Assembly (NCBI RefSeq): GCF_001192835.1
Contig: NZ_DF968182.1
Location: forward strand, 1,986,345-2,050,344
Reading direction: 5' to 3'
DNA length: 64,000 nucleotides
Origin: Lentimicrobium saccharophilum
GTDB taxonomy: Bacteria; Bacteroidota; Bacteroidia; Bacteroidales; Lentimicrobiaceae
Shown here: positions 1 through 8,180 of the stretch, piece after piece
Layout of the letters: each line of letters opens with the position of its first letter
Position numbering within the stretch: the stretch's first letter is position 1
Translations under genes and position numbers: made by a program
The notes under the pieces: generated by a model
What the model was told of the DNA's origin: nothing
Database searches by the model: none
Seen by the model: the letters and a program-made list of their open reading frames with translations, nothing else

Positions 1-936
1 AGAACCTTTTCTTGAGGATTTAGCAGAACCGGCACCATCAGCAACGGATAAAATATACCAATCTACTTCACTTATATATCTAATATTAAAATCATCATCA
101 CGGGGTTTACCTTCTTGGGCATGTGAACGACCTCTTTGGCTTGCTGCAACAATGTCTTTTTTGTGGGTTTTTCCAAGTCCAAATATATTGGTAGAGGATG
201 TGACTTTTACAAAACATTTGTCGCTATCAGGTTTATAATATTCAATGTCATTTGGAGTAGGAATATTTTTCCATAATGATTTTGGGTCTGGATTAATTAT
301 AAATGTAATTTGTCTTTCGAATACTGGTTTTCCATCTGACCAATCGTTTCTCTTAATCTTTAGTTTTATTTTATGGTCGCCAGCAGTGTTTGGTTTTCCT
401 TTAATTTCATTTGTGTCAGAATTAAAAATCAGCCCAATTGGCTCTAGTCCTTCAAACCAATAATCGCCAATTTCTGTTAAACCGAGTTCCTCAATTTTAA
501 AAAGAAAGCAATACTCTTGATTTACTTTCCCATTTGGAATAATTATGCTTTTATTCTTTATCTGTAATTCAAAGGAGTTAGAACTTTTATCTTTTATTTG
601 TTCAACTTTTACGGGTGCAGGTGCAGTTTTACTCTCTGCGATTATTGTATTTTCGTTTTGTATAAATACTGATTCGGTTTTATCGGAAGTTACAATCATT
701 TCATTTTCTGCATCAATTTTTGAATCTTCGTTTATTTCTGTTTCTTCTGCTGACACATCATTTATTTTTATTGCATCTTCGTCTGGAATTGTATTAGTGT
801 TAATCACAGAAAAGTTTTGCCATGATGCTTTTATAAAGTCTTTAATTTCTGATTCCTTTTCGTTAAGGAATTTTGATAATTGTTCTTCGTCTTTTGCATC
901 TATTTCAAGACTACCCATATATTTTAAAATATCCAT
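1..936 (-). CDS. PP2C-type protein phosphatase of the TerY triad (partial, N-terminal 312 aa)
   Basis: An open frame runs leftward from ATG at 936 to the window edge without a stop, so the C-terminus is missing. The first ~100 residues are acidic and low in complexity. The middle (~120-230) looks like a beta-rich domain. The last visible residues read VADGAGSAKSS, the metal-binding start of a PP2C phosphatase, preceded by an RGRSH stretch. PP2C enzymes of this kind occur with TerY vWA proteins and a Ser/Thr kinase (the TerY-phosphatase-kinase triad of Ter systems). The gene starts 2 bp after the stop of the TerY-C gene, in the same operon. The rest of the catalytic core and probably a kinase gene should lie just left of the window; that is inference. 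Confidence 0.75.
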   Translation of the reverse strand, partial: MDILKYMGSLEIDAKDEEQLSKFLNEKESEIKDFIKASWQNFSVINTNTIPDEDAIKINDVSAEETEINEDSKIDAENEMIVTSDKTESVFIQNENTIIAESKTAPAPVKVEQIKDKSSNSFELQIKNKSIIIPNGKVNQEYCFLFKIEELGLTEIGDYWFEGLEPIGLIFNSDTNEIKGKPNTAGDHKIKLKIKRNDWSDGKPVFERQITFIINPDPKSLWKNIPTPNDIEYYKPDSDKCFVKVTSSTNIFGLGKTHKKDIVAASQRGRSHAQEGKPRDDDFNIRYISEVDWYILSVADGAGSAKSSRKGS

Positions 937-938
937 AA

Positions 939-1988
939 CTACCCCCTTGTCCTGTTAATATTAATACTACCTTCTCCAAAACCAAATTTTGCTTCAATGC
1001 CACACCAAGGACATTTACTAACTTCTTCTTCACCCGTACACATAATATTTCCACAGCCACAATGACTAAAACCAAATTGATTACCACAACAAGGGCAAGC
1101 AGGAAAACCAACTAATTCAGAGGTGTTTATTTTGATTTGATTTGAATCACTTTCGCACAAATCAAAGTAAGAGTTTTCAACTGGATATGCACCAACGAGT
1201 TTGTAATCTACAGTGTTTAATGCTAATTCTTTAAATTCTGATGGTGAAATTCTTTTTTGATACTTGATTAAATATGGTCTTTTGGTGCTTTGACACTTGG
1301 CTAAAATAACAGCAAAATTCTCATCAACCTTTTTACTAAAGCCCTTTTCAAGGTCAATTTTTGATAAATAACCATTTGTGATTGGTGCTAAATGCAAACC
1401 ATCATCTTTTGATTCCGATACACTTACACTACTTGTTTTGATTGAAGCTGTTACCCATTTAAAAAACTTCTTAAATGATTCAGAATCCGTATTTTTAAGC
1501 AATAGCACCTGGTCAGTAATTTTACCAAATATGTTCGTATCAGTATTGTCACCCAATGAGATTACTACAAGATTGGATTTTGATTTATATTTTTGATTCC
1601 ATTTATCAAAAGCAGATTCATACTTGTCTGTTGGATTTCCATCGGTAAATAAAAAAACAATTGGTTTCCAATCGCCCTTAATTTCAGGAGTAGTTTTTTG
1701 AAGCGAAGAATCAAAATCATTCATTAAATAATTTAGTGCATTTCCCAATGAAGTGCCACCACCAATAGGTAATTTTGGCGGATAGAAATTGTAAAGTTCA
1801 ATTAAAGGTGTTACTTTTTGAGCTTTTCCAGCAAAGACAATTATTGAAATATAAACAGTTTCTAACGCATAAGGGTCTGTTCTAAGTTCCTTAATGATAT
1901 TACCAATTCCTTCTTGAACTTGTTCAATAGGCTCGCCAATCATTGACTCAGAAACGTCAATTACAAAATATATGGGTAATCTTCTCAT
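939..1988 (-). CDS. TerY-type vWA protein with C-terminal zinc-binding TerY-C domain
   Basis: 349 aa. Residues 1-210 form a von Willebrand A domain with an intact metal site (DVSES near residue 11, a Thr-Ser around 100 and FTDGNPTD near 133). After a linker, a Cys-rich tail (CPCCG, HCGC, CPWCG) matches the TerY-C zinc-ribbon domain. This is the full-length TerY of the operon; the other two vWA proteins lack the tail. Its start overlaps the 3' end of the small membrane protein gene by 4 bp, so translation is probably coupled. TerY proteins act in the cytoplasm with TerD proteins and with phosphatase/kinase partners in a stress or phage-response complex (family knowledge). The exact substrate is not known. 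Confidence 0.85.
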   Translation of the reverse strand: MRRLPIYFVIDVSESMIGEPIEQVQEGIGNIIKELRTDPYALETVYISIIVFAGKAQKVTPLIELYNFYPPKLPIGGGTSLGNALNYLMNDFDSSLQKTTPEIKGDWKPIVFLFTDGNPTDKYESAFDKWNQKYKSKSNLVVISLGDNTDTNIFGKITDQVLLLKNTDSESFKKFFKWVTASIKTSSVSVSESKDDGLHLAPITNGYLSKIDLEKGFSKKVDENFAVILAKCQSTKRPYLIKYQKRISPSEFKELALNTVDYKLVGAYPVENSYFDLCESDSNQIKINTSELVGFPACPCCGNQFGFSHCGCGNIMCTGEEEVSKCPWCGIEAKFGFGEGSININRTRG

Positions 1989-2242
1989 AAAATGAATTTT
2001 AAAGTTAATAATAGCAAAAAGAGCAAAATTATTTGCGACATATCAACAGCAATGCCATTGCCAACTTGCGCAGGTTTAGCAATTTTTTTTAGAAAGTTTA
2101 AGAACGGATTAAATATACTTTCAAAAAAATTGAAGGCTTTTAAGTACCTTCCGGTTAGCCTGTTTTTATAAGGTGTAAGTTTAGAATACAGGAATAAACC
2201 TACAATCAATACATTAACTAATATGTATAAAAATAATCTCAT
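1985..2242 (-). CDS. Small YggT-like membrane protein
   Basis: 85 aa with two hydrophobic helices: residues 2-20 and 65-84. The region between them (FNPFLNFLKKIAKP, then GIAVDMS) resembles the YggT family pattern of P-L-x-P-x-R-x-hP followed by G-x-D-x-S before the second helix. It lies between two vWA genes and overlaps the next start by 4 bp, so it belongs to the Ter operon. It may anchor the vWA/TerD complex at the inner membrane (inference). The YggT assignment rests on this short motif and is moderate. Confidence 0.6.
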   Translation of the reverse strand: MRLFLYILVNVLIVGLFLYSKLTPYKNRLTGRYLKAFNFFESIFNPFLNFLKKIAKPAQVGNGIAVDMSQIILLFLLLLTLKFIL

Positions 2243-2248
2243 AACAAA

Positions 2249-2884
2249 TTATATTACAGAATGAACTTCCGGAGGTGGCGGTGGTAACAACATTTGGTCA
2301 GTAGCACCAATACTTCTGTTGCCAACACTAACCGATGCTGAAACCCATTTGAAAAACTGTTTAAATGTGCCACTATCAGTTGTTTCAAGACTAACAATTT
2401 TATCGGTAATCTTTCTTACATTATCAACATCCGTTTTCGAACCAACAATACACGCGATTATGCTACCAAAATGGCGTTTTTGTATTTCAGATATTATTGT
2501 GTTAAAAAGCTGAGGGTCTGATGCTCTTCCATCACACATTATAAATAGTAAAGGCATCCAGTCTCCTTTTTTATCAGGCGTACTTAACTCCACTTCATTA
2601 TCCACTTTTTTGCAAATAAACTGTAAAGCTTCCCCTAAATGTGTTGGGCCTGATTCTGGTTGGTTTATTGTTGGTATTTGCAAACTTTCTAATTCAGTTA
2701 GAGGAACTAACAACTCAACATTTCTGTTGAAAGTAGCGATACTCATATACACTGATTCAAGTGCAAATGGGTCTTGTCTTAAACTAGCTACCATAGCCTC
2801 TAAACCTACTTTTATTGATTCAATAGGTTCACCTCTCATTGCTCCGGAGGTTTGAATCAAAATATATACTGGTAATCTTCTCAT
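2249..2884 (-). CDS. TerY-like vWA protein with degenerate metal site
   Basis: 211 aa, a single vWA domain closely related to the two other vWA proteins here; all start MRRLP and share a GEPIE motif near residue 20. The metal-ion adhesion motif is altered: the usual D-x-S-x-S reads Q-T-S-G-A, and the later TDG reads CDG. It therefore probably does not bind metal in the usual way and may be a structural partner of the intact paralogues (inference). The C-terminus is a proline run (PPPPPPEV), also present in the vWA protein at 3467-4105. It sits 6 bp upstream of the small membrane protein gene. Confidence 0.85.
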   Translation of the reverse strand: MRRLPVYILIQTSGAMRGEPIESIKVGLEAMVASLRQDPFALESVYMSIATFNRNVELLVPLTELESLQIPTINQPESGPTHLGEALQFICKKVDNEVELSTPDKKGDWMPLLFIMCDGRASDPQLFNTIISEIQKRHFGSIIACIVGSKTDVDNVRKITDKIVSLETTDSGTFKQFFKWVSASVSVGNRSIGATDQMLLPPPPPEVHSVI

Positions 2885-2895
2885 CCTTATTTAAT

Positions 2896-3264
2896 TTAGC
2901 ATAATTCTTGAAATCTTTTTCTGAAGGTAAGTGGGCTCTGGATATTGGCAAATATTTCTTTAGTACCACCTGTCCCTACGATTTGTAAACTACCATACCC
3001 TAAAATTCTTCCAAGAATACTTTGGTTAACATTTACACTTTCTATTTTCGACAAATTTAGTTCAACTGTTTTTCGACTAATTAATCCAGTTTTAATAATT
3101 ACTCTTTTGTTGGTAATTCCAAATTCATCTGTCCATTTATCAATTAATGGAGCAATAAAAAGAGTAAATAAAGCTCTGAACGAAACGAATATTATCCAGT
3201 GATAAGATGTCTCATACTCAACAACTTCACCCCGTATAAGATTATTATTGATATAATTTCCCAT
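2896..3264 (-). CDS. Bacterial PH-domain (bPH_2/YdbT-like) membrane protein
   Basis: 122 aa. An N-terminal hydrophobic segment (about 22-40) is followed by a bacterial pleckstrin-homology fold signature: DEFGITNKRVIIKTGLISRK, then a LNLSKIESV strand and GYGSLQIVGTGG. This pattern is typical of bPH_2/YdbS-YdbT proteins, usually membrane-associated and of unknown ligand. It lies between the 59-aa gene and the degenerate vWA gene, with 11 bp to the latter. In the Ter operon it could be a membrane-tethering subunit (inference). Confidence 0.75.
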   Translation of the reverse strand: MGNYINNNLIRGEVVEYETSYHWIIFVSFRALFTLFIAPLIDKWTDEFGITNKRVIIKTGLISRKTVELNLSKIESVNVNQSILGRILGYGSLQIVGTGGTKEIFANIQSPLTFRKRFQELC

Positions 3265-3284
3265 TATTGCTAATATTTCCAGAA

Positions 3285-3464
3285 TTATTTTCTCCCAAAA
3301 AACAATGACATAAGCAAACTCAAAATGGATGAACCTACCTTGCGTTCTAAACCTTGTTTCGTGGTAGGAATTCCCGTTCTACGAGCAAAACTTTGTTTTG
3401 CACCGGAAATTCCTACCGCCCTTTTCCACGAAAAGGAAAACCCATAACTTTTATTTCGTCCCAT
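3285..3464 (-). CDS. 59-aa basic conserved protein of the Ter operon
   Basis: A short frame from ATG at 3464 to TAA at 3285 encodes 59 residues, rich in Lys/Arg. It begins MGRNKSYGFSFSWKRA and holds GISGAKQSFARRTGIPTTK. I recall this KRA-x-GISGAKQ-x-A-x-GIPTT pattern from small uncharacterised proteins in many bacteria, but cannot name a family. It starts 2 bp after the stop of the upstream vWA gene and ends 20 bp before the PH gene, in the same direction, which supports it as a real operon member. Its middle is encoded by a nested hairpin (3363-3417). Function unknown; a nucleic-acid-binding role is only suggested by charge. Confidence 0.65.
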   Translation of the reverse strand: MGRNKSYGFSFSWKRAVGISGAKQSFARRTGIPTTKQGLERKVGSSILSLLMSLFFGRK

Positions 3465-3466
3465 AA

Positions 3467-4105
3467 TTAAACTACAATATTTACTTCGGGTGGTGGTGGT
3501 GGTAACTCATTTAAACCAGATACATCTTTTCCGCTTGCCTCAATTTTTTGACTACCAGTACTTACGGAAGCTGAAACCCATTTAAAGAATGCTTTAATAG
3601 TTGCACTATCTGCTGTATCAAGCTGAACGACGACTTCAGTAATTTGCTTTAAAATGCTGGTATTAGCACCTGACCCTGCTGCACAAGCGACAACCATTCC
3701 GAATTTTTGGTTTTTAAAATCGTTCAAGCCTTTCTGCCAATTATCAGTAGGTTCACCATCTGTCATAATGAAAACCAAAGGTTTCCAATCTCCTTTTACT
3801 TCGGCTGTTGATTTTGTCACCTCTGTACTTACTTTATTTGCAAGTAAAGAAAGTGCATCACCTAAAGCAGTTGTACCCGTTGCTTGTATGTCGGGCATCT
3901 GAAACATTGATAATTCAGTTAACGGAACAACCTGTCTCGCTGAACTGTCAAAAGTAATTACACTTAAAAAGGCTGTTTCCAACGCATACGGGTCTTGCCT
4001 TAACGTTGAAACCAAAACCTGAACACCATTTTTTACGGCTTCTATTGGTTCTCCGGTCATTGAACCGGAAATATCCAAAACTAAATAAACTGGTAATCTT
4101 CTCAT
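3467..4105 (-). CDS. TerY-like vWA protein with intact metal site
   Basis: 212 aa, one vWA domain. The metal site is complete: DISGS at 11-15, a TGTTALGDA loop, and TDGEPTD near 137. No zinc tail; it ends in a proline run (PPPPPPEV). Its start overlaps the stop of the last TerD gene by 4 bp (ATGA), so the two are translationally coupled. vWA proteins of this type are thought to form a metal-dependent scaffold with TerD-family proteins (family knowledge). Confidence 0.88.
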   Translation of the reverse strand: MRRLPVYLVLDISGSMTGEPIEAVKNGVQVLVSTLRQDPYALETAFLSVITFDSSARQVVPLTELSMFQMPDIQATGTTALGDALSLLANKVSTEVTKSTAEVKGDWKPLVFIMTDGEPTDNWQKGLNDFKNQKFGMVVACAAGSGANTSILKQITEVVVQLDTADSATIKAFFKWVSASVSTGSQKIEASGKDVSGLNELPPPPPEVNIVV

Positions 4106-4779
4106 TTTGCGTATTTGTTTAAAATTGTTTGAATTGTTTCAAGAAAAACTTTGTCTTCTGTCGGGTCACCGATAGCATCAAATTTCCATTCTCCATTGCG
4201 TTTATACAATTTCCCTAAAACTAAAGCCCTTTTATTAGCGAATGTGGAGTCTGTGGTTATGTCATAGTTAGAAAATACTTTATTTACCTTTGTTGATGTA
4301 CCTTCGTACATACGGATTTTTGCGTAAGGTATATTCGTAAAATCAAAACTCTGACCTTGATTAAGATAGATGTTGATGAAAAAGAAAATTTTCTCAATTG
4401 TCGAATTTACTTTATTTAAATCTACCGTTATAATTTCATTGTCTAAACCATCATCTCCGCCTTGGTCGCCTTTTCTGTCATCCCCACTATGACGTAATGA
4501 ACCATCAACAGATGTCAATTTACCAAGTGGAAGATTATTTCGTTGTAAAAAACCATTGTAATCTGGTGAATAGATATAGTCAATTAAATTTCCTGCATTA
4601 TCTGTCATAATGCAACTCAAATCCAAATCAACATCTTCAATGATTTTTTTAGTTCCAAATAGACCTTTTTTGATGGTTTCAATTGCACCCCAATTAACGC
4701 CAACACAGAAGTTAGTGAGTTTCTCTCCAGTTTCTTTTCTAAGGTCAATTTTTTGACCTTTTGATAAATTTATTGCCAT
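4102..4779 (-). CDS. TerD-family stress protein (divergent paralogue)
   Basis: 225 aa, fourth TerD-family protein of the operon. It starts MAINLSKGQKIDL like the others and has the fold landmarks GVNWG, DVDLDLSCIM and HSGDDRKGDQGGDDE, which correspond to the calcium-binding loops of TerD. The first strand has an inserted LFGTKK segment compared with the 184-aa paralogues. It keeps the family ending [12 protein letters not shown]. It lies 19 bp after the stop of the upstream terD-type gene and overlaps the vWA gene by 4 bp. Confidence 0.88.
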   Translation of the reverse strand: MAINLSKGQKIDLRKETGEKLTNFCVGVNWGAIETIKKGLFGTKKIIEDVDLDLSCIMTDNAGNLIDYIYSPDYNGFLQRNNLPLGKLTSVDGSLRHSGDDRKGDQGGDDGLDNEIITVDLNKVNSTIEKIFFFINIYLNQGQSFDFTNIPYAKIRMYEGTSTKVNKVFSNYDITTDSTFANKRALVLGKLYKRNGEWKFDAIGDPTEDKVFLETIQTILNKYAK

Positions 4780-4798
4780 TTTCTTGATATTTTAATGG

Positions 4799-5353
4799 TT
4801 AATTATATTTGTTTAAATAGTCTTGCAAACCACCCTTTTGTCCAACCCCAACAGCTTCAAATTTCCATTCTCCGTTTCGTTTATACAAACGACCAAATTC
4901 AACAGCCGTTTCAATAGAAAAATCTTCTTCCAATTCATATTTCAGAATTTCTTCTTTTGTATCAGGGTTGTAAACACGCACAAATGAATTTCTCACTTGA
5001 CCAAAGTTTTGTTTGCGATTTTCTGCATCATGTATTGTTACGACAAAACAAAGTTCAGTAGCATTTGGGTTAATTTTAGACAAATCAATTTTTATGCTTT
5101 CATCGTCACCATCACCATCACCGGTAAGATTATCACCTGTATGTTCAACTGCACCATCTGGAGAGGTAAGGTTGTTATAGAAAACAAAATGAGAATCGGT
5201 TAGAAGTTTCTTGTTTTCGCCTAATACGAAAACAGAAGCATCTAAATCAAAGTCTTGTCCTGTACTTGAAGCGTTGGCATCCCAGCCAAGCCCGACAACG
5301 AATTTTGGTAAATTCACATTAACTCGTTGCCCTTTTTCTAAATTTATTGCCAT
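4799..5353 (-). CDS. TerD-family tellurium/stress resistance protein
   Basis: 184 aa, close to the usual TerD/TerE length of ~190. Landmarks: [35 protein letters not shown] (acidic calcium-binding loop), [16 protein letters not shown] and the ending [12 protein letters not shown]. TerD proteins bind calcium and are needed for resistance to tellurite, some phages and pore-forming colicins in enteric bacteria; here that role is inferred from family. It is nearly a duplicate of the protein at 6044-6598 and 19 bp downstream of the longer paralogue at 5373. Confidence 0.9.
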   Translation of the reverse strand: MAINLEKGQRVNVNLPKFVVGLGWDANASSTGQDFDLDASVFVLGENKKLLTDSHFVFYNNLTSPDGAVEHTGDNLTGDGDGDDESIKIDLSKINPNATELCFVVTIHDAENRKQNFGQVRNSFVRVYNPDTKEEILKYELEEDFSIETAVEFGRLYKRNGEWKFEAVGVGQKGGLQDYLNKYN

Positions 5354-5372
5354 TGTATTTAGTTTTTAATTT

Positions 5373-6032
5373 TTATTTACTGCCAGCAGTCCACTTCATA
5401 CCCCAATTATATGCTTTATCACAATCCCCGTGACCATTGTGAAAGGTTACAAGTTTTTTAACTGTGATAGAGTCATTTTGGTCAAATAATATTTCCGCAA
5501 TCGCACAAAACTTTTGGGAGCTGTACTGTTTGCCCATTTCAACAACAATTTCAGGATTTTCAGGAACTTTTATTGTAACTACTGCATTTGTTTCAGTCCA
5601 TTTTGCAACGCCTTCATAAATAAAACAGTAAACTACAATTCTTTTAAGTTCAGATAATCCTTGTGGATTAACTAAAATATTCTCCCCTGAACCAGCACCT
5701 GAGCGGTCATCGCCTGTATGCCAAACCCAGGGAATACCTGTATATTTTCCTTGTTTTGTTAGTCTGTCTTTGGGGCCTCCTTGTCCGTGAGCAAATTGAA
5801 TTCCGTCAATTACAGATTTTTGTCCATCATTAAGAAGATAAAAACAACCGAGGTCAAGGTCAATGCCTTGCGAACCACCAAATAGACCAGATAAAAACCC
5901 TTTCTTTTGAGTTTCCTGAGTCCAATTCAAATTTATGATTATCTCTTTATTGGATTTATTCCCTTTCGACAAGTCAATTTTATGACTGTCGCCTTGTTTT
6001 TCAAGGGTTACTTTGTTTAGATTTATTGCCAT
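5373..6032 (-). CDS. TerD-family protein (long TerZ/TerF-like paralogue)
   Basis: 219 aa. Starts MAINLNKVTLEKQGD and carries ILNLNW-like and GIDLDLGCFYLL strands and a HTGDDRSGAGSGE loop. The insertion LSGLFGGSQG in the first strand pair is shared with the paralogue at 4102, so the operon holds two short and two long TerD types. The long types often lack part of the calcium ligands; here Asp residues remain in both loops. It is second in the operon, 11 bp after the first terD gene. Confidence 0.86.
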   Translation of the reverse strand: MAINLNKVTLEKQGDSHKIDLSKGNKSNKEIIINLNWTQETQKKGFLSGLFGGSQGIDLDLGCFYLLNDGQKSVIDGIQFAHGQGGPKDRLTKQGKYTGIPWVWHTGDDRSGAGSGENILVNPQGLSELKRIVVYCFIYEGVAKWTETNAVVTIKVPENPEIVVEMGKQYSSQKFCAIAEILFDQNDSITVKKLVTFHNGHGDCDKAYNWGMKWTAGSK

Positions 6033-6043
6033 AGCTATTGATA

Positions 6044-6598
6044 TTAAGCGTATTTCTTCACAAAATATTCAAGTCCGCCTTTATAACCGATTCCCATTGC
6101 TTCAAATTTCCATTCTCCATTTCGTTTATAAAGCCTGCCAAATTCAACTGCGGTTTCAACTGAAAAATCTTCATCCAGTTCATATTTCGCAATTTCTTCA
6201 TTTGTTTGAGCATTGTAAATTCTAATAAATGAATTCCTTACTTGCCCGAAGTTCTGTTTCCGATTTTCATAATCGTGAATGGTTACAGTGAAAATTATTT
6301 CATGTATTTTTGAGTCAACCTTTGAAAGGTCGACTGTTAAAGTTTCATCATCACCATCACTATTTCCTCCCGTTAAATCATCGCCAGATGATTCAACCGA
6401 ATTGTCGGGTGATTTTTGATTGTTATAAAAAACGAAAAACTCATCTTTGGGAATTTTTTTGTTTTCACCTAGCATAAATGCAGATGCATCCAAGTCAAAA
6501 TCAAAACCTGTACCTTCATTTGGGTCCCATCCCAAACCGACACCTACTTTTGATAAGCCAATTTCGATGCGTTGTCCTTTTGTCAAATTGATAGCCAT
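6044..6598 (-). CDS. TerD-family tellurium/stress resistance protein, first gene of operon
   Basis: 184 aa with the full TerD signature: GLGWDPNEG, DFDLDASAFMLGE, SSGDDLTGG then [21 protein letters not shown] and [12 protein letters not shown]. First gene of the leftward operon that runs to the window edge (gaps of 2-20 bp or 4-bp overlaps throughout). The 282 bp to its right hold no convincing gene. A TGAAATTA (6630-6637), read on the minus strand as TAATTTCA, might be a -7 box, but no well-spaced -33 box is visible. Confidence 0.9.
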   Translation of the reverse strand: MAINLTKGQRIEIGLSKVGVGLGWDPNEGTGFDFDLDASAFMLGENKKIPKDEFFVFYNNQKSPDNSVESSGDDLTGGNSDGDDETLTVDLSKVDSKIHEIIFTVTIHDYENRKQNFGQVRNSFIRIYNAQTNEEIAKYELDEDFSVETAVEFGRLYKRNGEWKFEAMGIGYKGGLEYFVKKYA

Positions 6599-6880
6599 GA
6601 AATTTTATTTTAATTAGTTAAACAAACCGTGAAATTACAATTATTTTGTTCAATGAAAGTCTTTGGTGCGAAGGAAAGATTTGGCTCTTTGACTTTTGCG
6701 AAGCGTTGGCTCGTGTGTTGGGCAAAAGGCAATGTGCCAAATGTGGGTCGGCTTTCCGCTTTTCTTTCTTGCGGGTCGGCAAAAAAACTAAATCTTTTTT
6801 CTGTCATTGTCATTTCTTTTTTCATTCTCAAACCATTTTTTTTCTGTCATTTTCGTTGTCGCTGTCTTTTTCTTCGCCTT

Positions 6881-7016
6881 GTTGGTAACGGTCGAGTGTA
6901 GCAGTAGTAAGGGATTACGGGCTTCATCACTATCAACCTACACGAAACTTAATGCGAGGAAGAACGCTCGATTACCCTCTGAAACCCTTATTACTGCTAC
7001 ACTTTGTTAGCAATCG
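6881..7016. repeat. attC-like palindromic cassette site A
   Basis: Arms 6896-6913 and 6985-7002 are inverted copies matching at 17 of 18 positions (GTGTAGCAGTAGTAAGGG on the left), with a 71-base loop. Outside the arms are TAAC at 6886-6889 and GTTAGCAA at 7006-7013. Spacers between arm and core are 6 bases on the left and 3 on the right. GTTAGCAA is exactly complementary to the TTGCTAAC that starts site B, 0.9 kb away, not to its own partner. That is the attC rule for neighbouring cassettes. Confidence 0.75.
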
Positions 7017-7022
7017 TAATTC

Positions 7023-7865
7023 TTAGTGTTTCCAAATATCTTGTCCTTTGCTGTATTTGATGTAAAATTTATCAGCCGAAACATTCTTAAAATATTTTGT
7101 CATTGTCATACTTTTTTGTCCACAATACTCATCATATTTTGATTCAAACATTTCGCTTTCTGGATAATTTGAAATTTCTGTTACATAAAATTCATTTTCA
7201 AATTTTATAAGATTGTCAGTCTGACCTATGGAATAAGCAATCCTATTGCTGAAAACAAGAGGACTTTGTTCTTTTGAAAATGTCTTAGATTTAATCTGCT
7301 TTTTCGTTGGGTATTTAAATAAGTCACAATCTCTGAAAAGTGATTCATTGATATTATATTCTGAAATAATCTTTGAAGTCTTTGATGGAATACATATAAT
7401 TTTTTCTTCATTGTATGAAACTGAAAAACCTGAAGATGTCAGTATGCCAACAGTATTAGTTGCTGAAATTCTATTTGTTTGAATTAAATCCAAATAATTT
7501 AGACCTGTTACAGATTTTGTTGCAGTTGCTCCACGAGAAGTTGTTGCTCCTGAACTTGTCGAGTTTGTAAAAACTCTATTTCTATAATAATTGTAAGAAA
7601 TTCCGTTTAGAATAAAAAAACTTTCTTCCAAATTCAAGTATATATTTTTGTCTGTTTTGTTAAAAAACTGGAAACCAATATTTCCACCTTCACCCCATAG
7701 ATTGTATGAAACTTTACAGTTTTCATCTTCATAAACCAAAAGGTTGTCCTTAACAACTAATTTGTCAGAAGGAACAGTTTTATAAACTTGGAAATAAGAT
7801 GTCGATACGCAAGATGTCAACATCATTGCAATTAATGCGAGTAAAAGGATTTTTTTTGTTTTCAT
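7023..7865 (-). CDS. Cassette-borne lipoprotein of unknown function
   Basis: 280 aa. The N-terminus is a lipoprotein signal: MKTKKILLLALIAMMLTSC, with the lipobox cysteine at 19. The rest shows no family I recognise; it is rich in Asn, Tyr and Ser with alternating strands, and residues ~105-120 form a Ser/Thr/Ala-rich linker. Its stop lies 7 bp from the end of site A, and its start is about 50 bp from the core of site B. It therefore fills the cassette almost completely, as cassette genes normally do. Predicted to sit in the envelope. Confidence 0.75.
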   Translation of the reverse strand: MKTKKILLLALIAMMLTSCVSTSYFQVYKTVPSDKLVVKDNLLVYEDENCKVSYNLWGEGGNIGFQFFNKTDKNIYLNLEESFFILNGISYNYYRNRVFTNSTSSGATTSRGATATKSVTGLNYLDLIQTNRISATNTVGILTSSGFSVSYNEEKIICIPSKTSKIISEYNINESLFRDCDLFKYPTKKQIKSKTFSKEQSPLVFSNRIAYSIGQTDNLIKFENEFYVTEISNYPESEMFESKYDEYCGQKSMTMTKYFKNVSADKFYIKYSKGQDIWKH

Positions 7866-7911
7866 TGTTGATTTTATTTGAGTTAATAATGATGTGTTTC
7901 AGTTTTATTAT

Positions 7912-8050
7912 GGTTGCTAACGTTTCTCAGCTATACGCAGGCAGGGATTTTAACCACTGAACTTCCTACGAAGAACTGAACTTCAAATTTACCACTTTCC
8001 TGTCTTACGAAGCACGAACCCCCTGCTTGCGTATAGGTGATGTTATGCGG
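7912..8050. repeat. attC-like palindromic cassette site B
   Basis: Arms 7931-7946 (CTATACGCAGGCAGGG) and 8021-8036 are inverted copies matching at 15 of 16 positions, with a 74-base loop. Flanking cores are TTGCTAAC (7914-7921) and GTTATGCGG (8042-8050). Spacers are 9 bases left and 5 right, the same as site C. GTTATGCGG pairs with CCGCATAAC of site C, closing the erm(F) cassette. Confidence 0.77.
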
Positions 8051-8081
8051 TCGGCTTTCATTTTCTCTTCTTTCTCGTTAA

Positions 8082-8107
8082 TTTGTCAAGCAAAGTTACT
8101 AAATTTG
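8082..8107 (+). promoter_or_regulatory. Possible promoter for erm(F)
   Basis: TTTG at 8082-8085 and TAAATTTG at 8100-8107 match the Bacteroidota -33 (TTTG) and -7 (TAnnTTTG) boxes. The gap of 14 bases is shorter than usual, so the match is tentative. The gene opposes the cassette direction I infer, so it should need its own promoter inside the cassette, and this is the best candidate. It would give a leader of about 65 bases. Confidence 0.35.
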
Positions 8108-8180
8108 CAGTCAAGCAATTTCAATTTTTGAATTATGAATTGTGATTTGAATTCAAGTATTCACCTGTAAGAAGTTACTA

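Noticed and set aside
6610..7010. Short frames on both strands right of the first terD gene
   Set aside because: Several overlapping Cys/Phe-rich or Ser-rich frames, none with a start signal or similarity. The area is better explained as leader plus site A.
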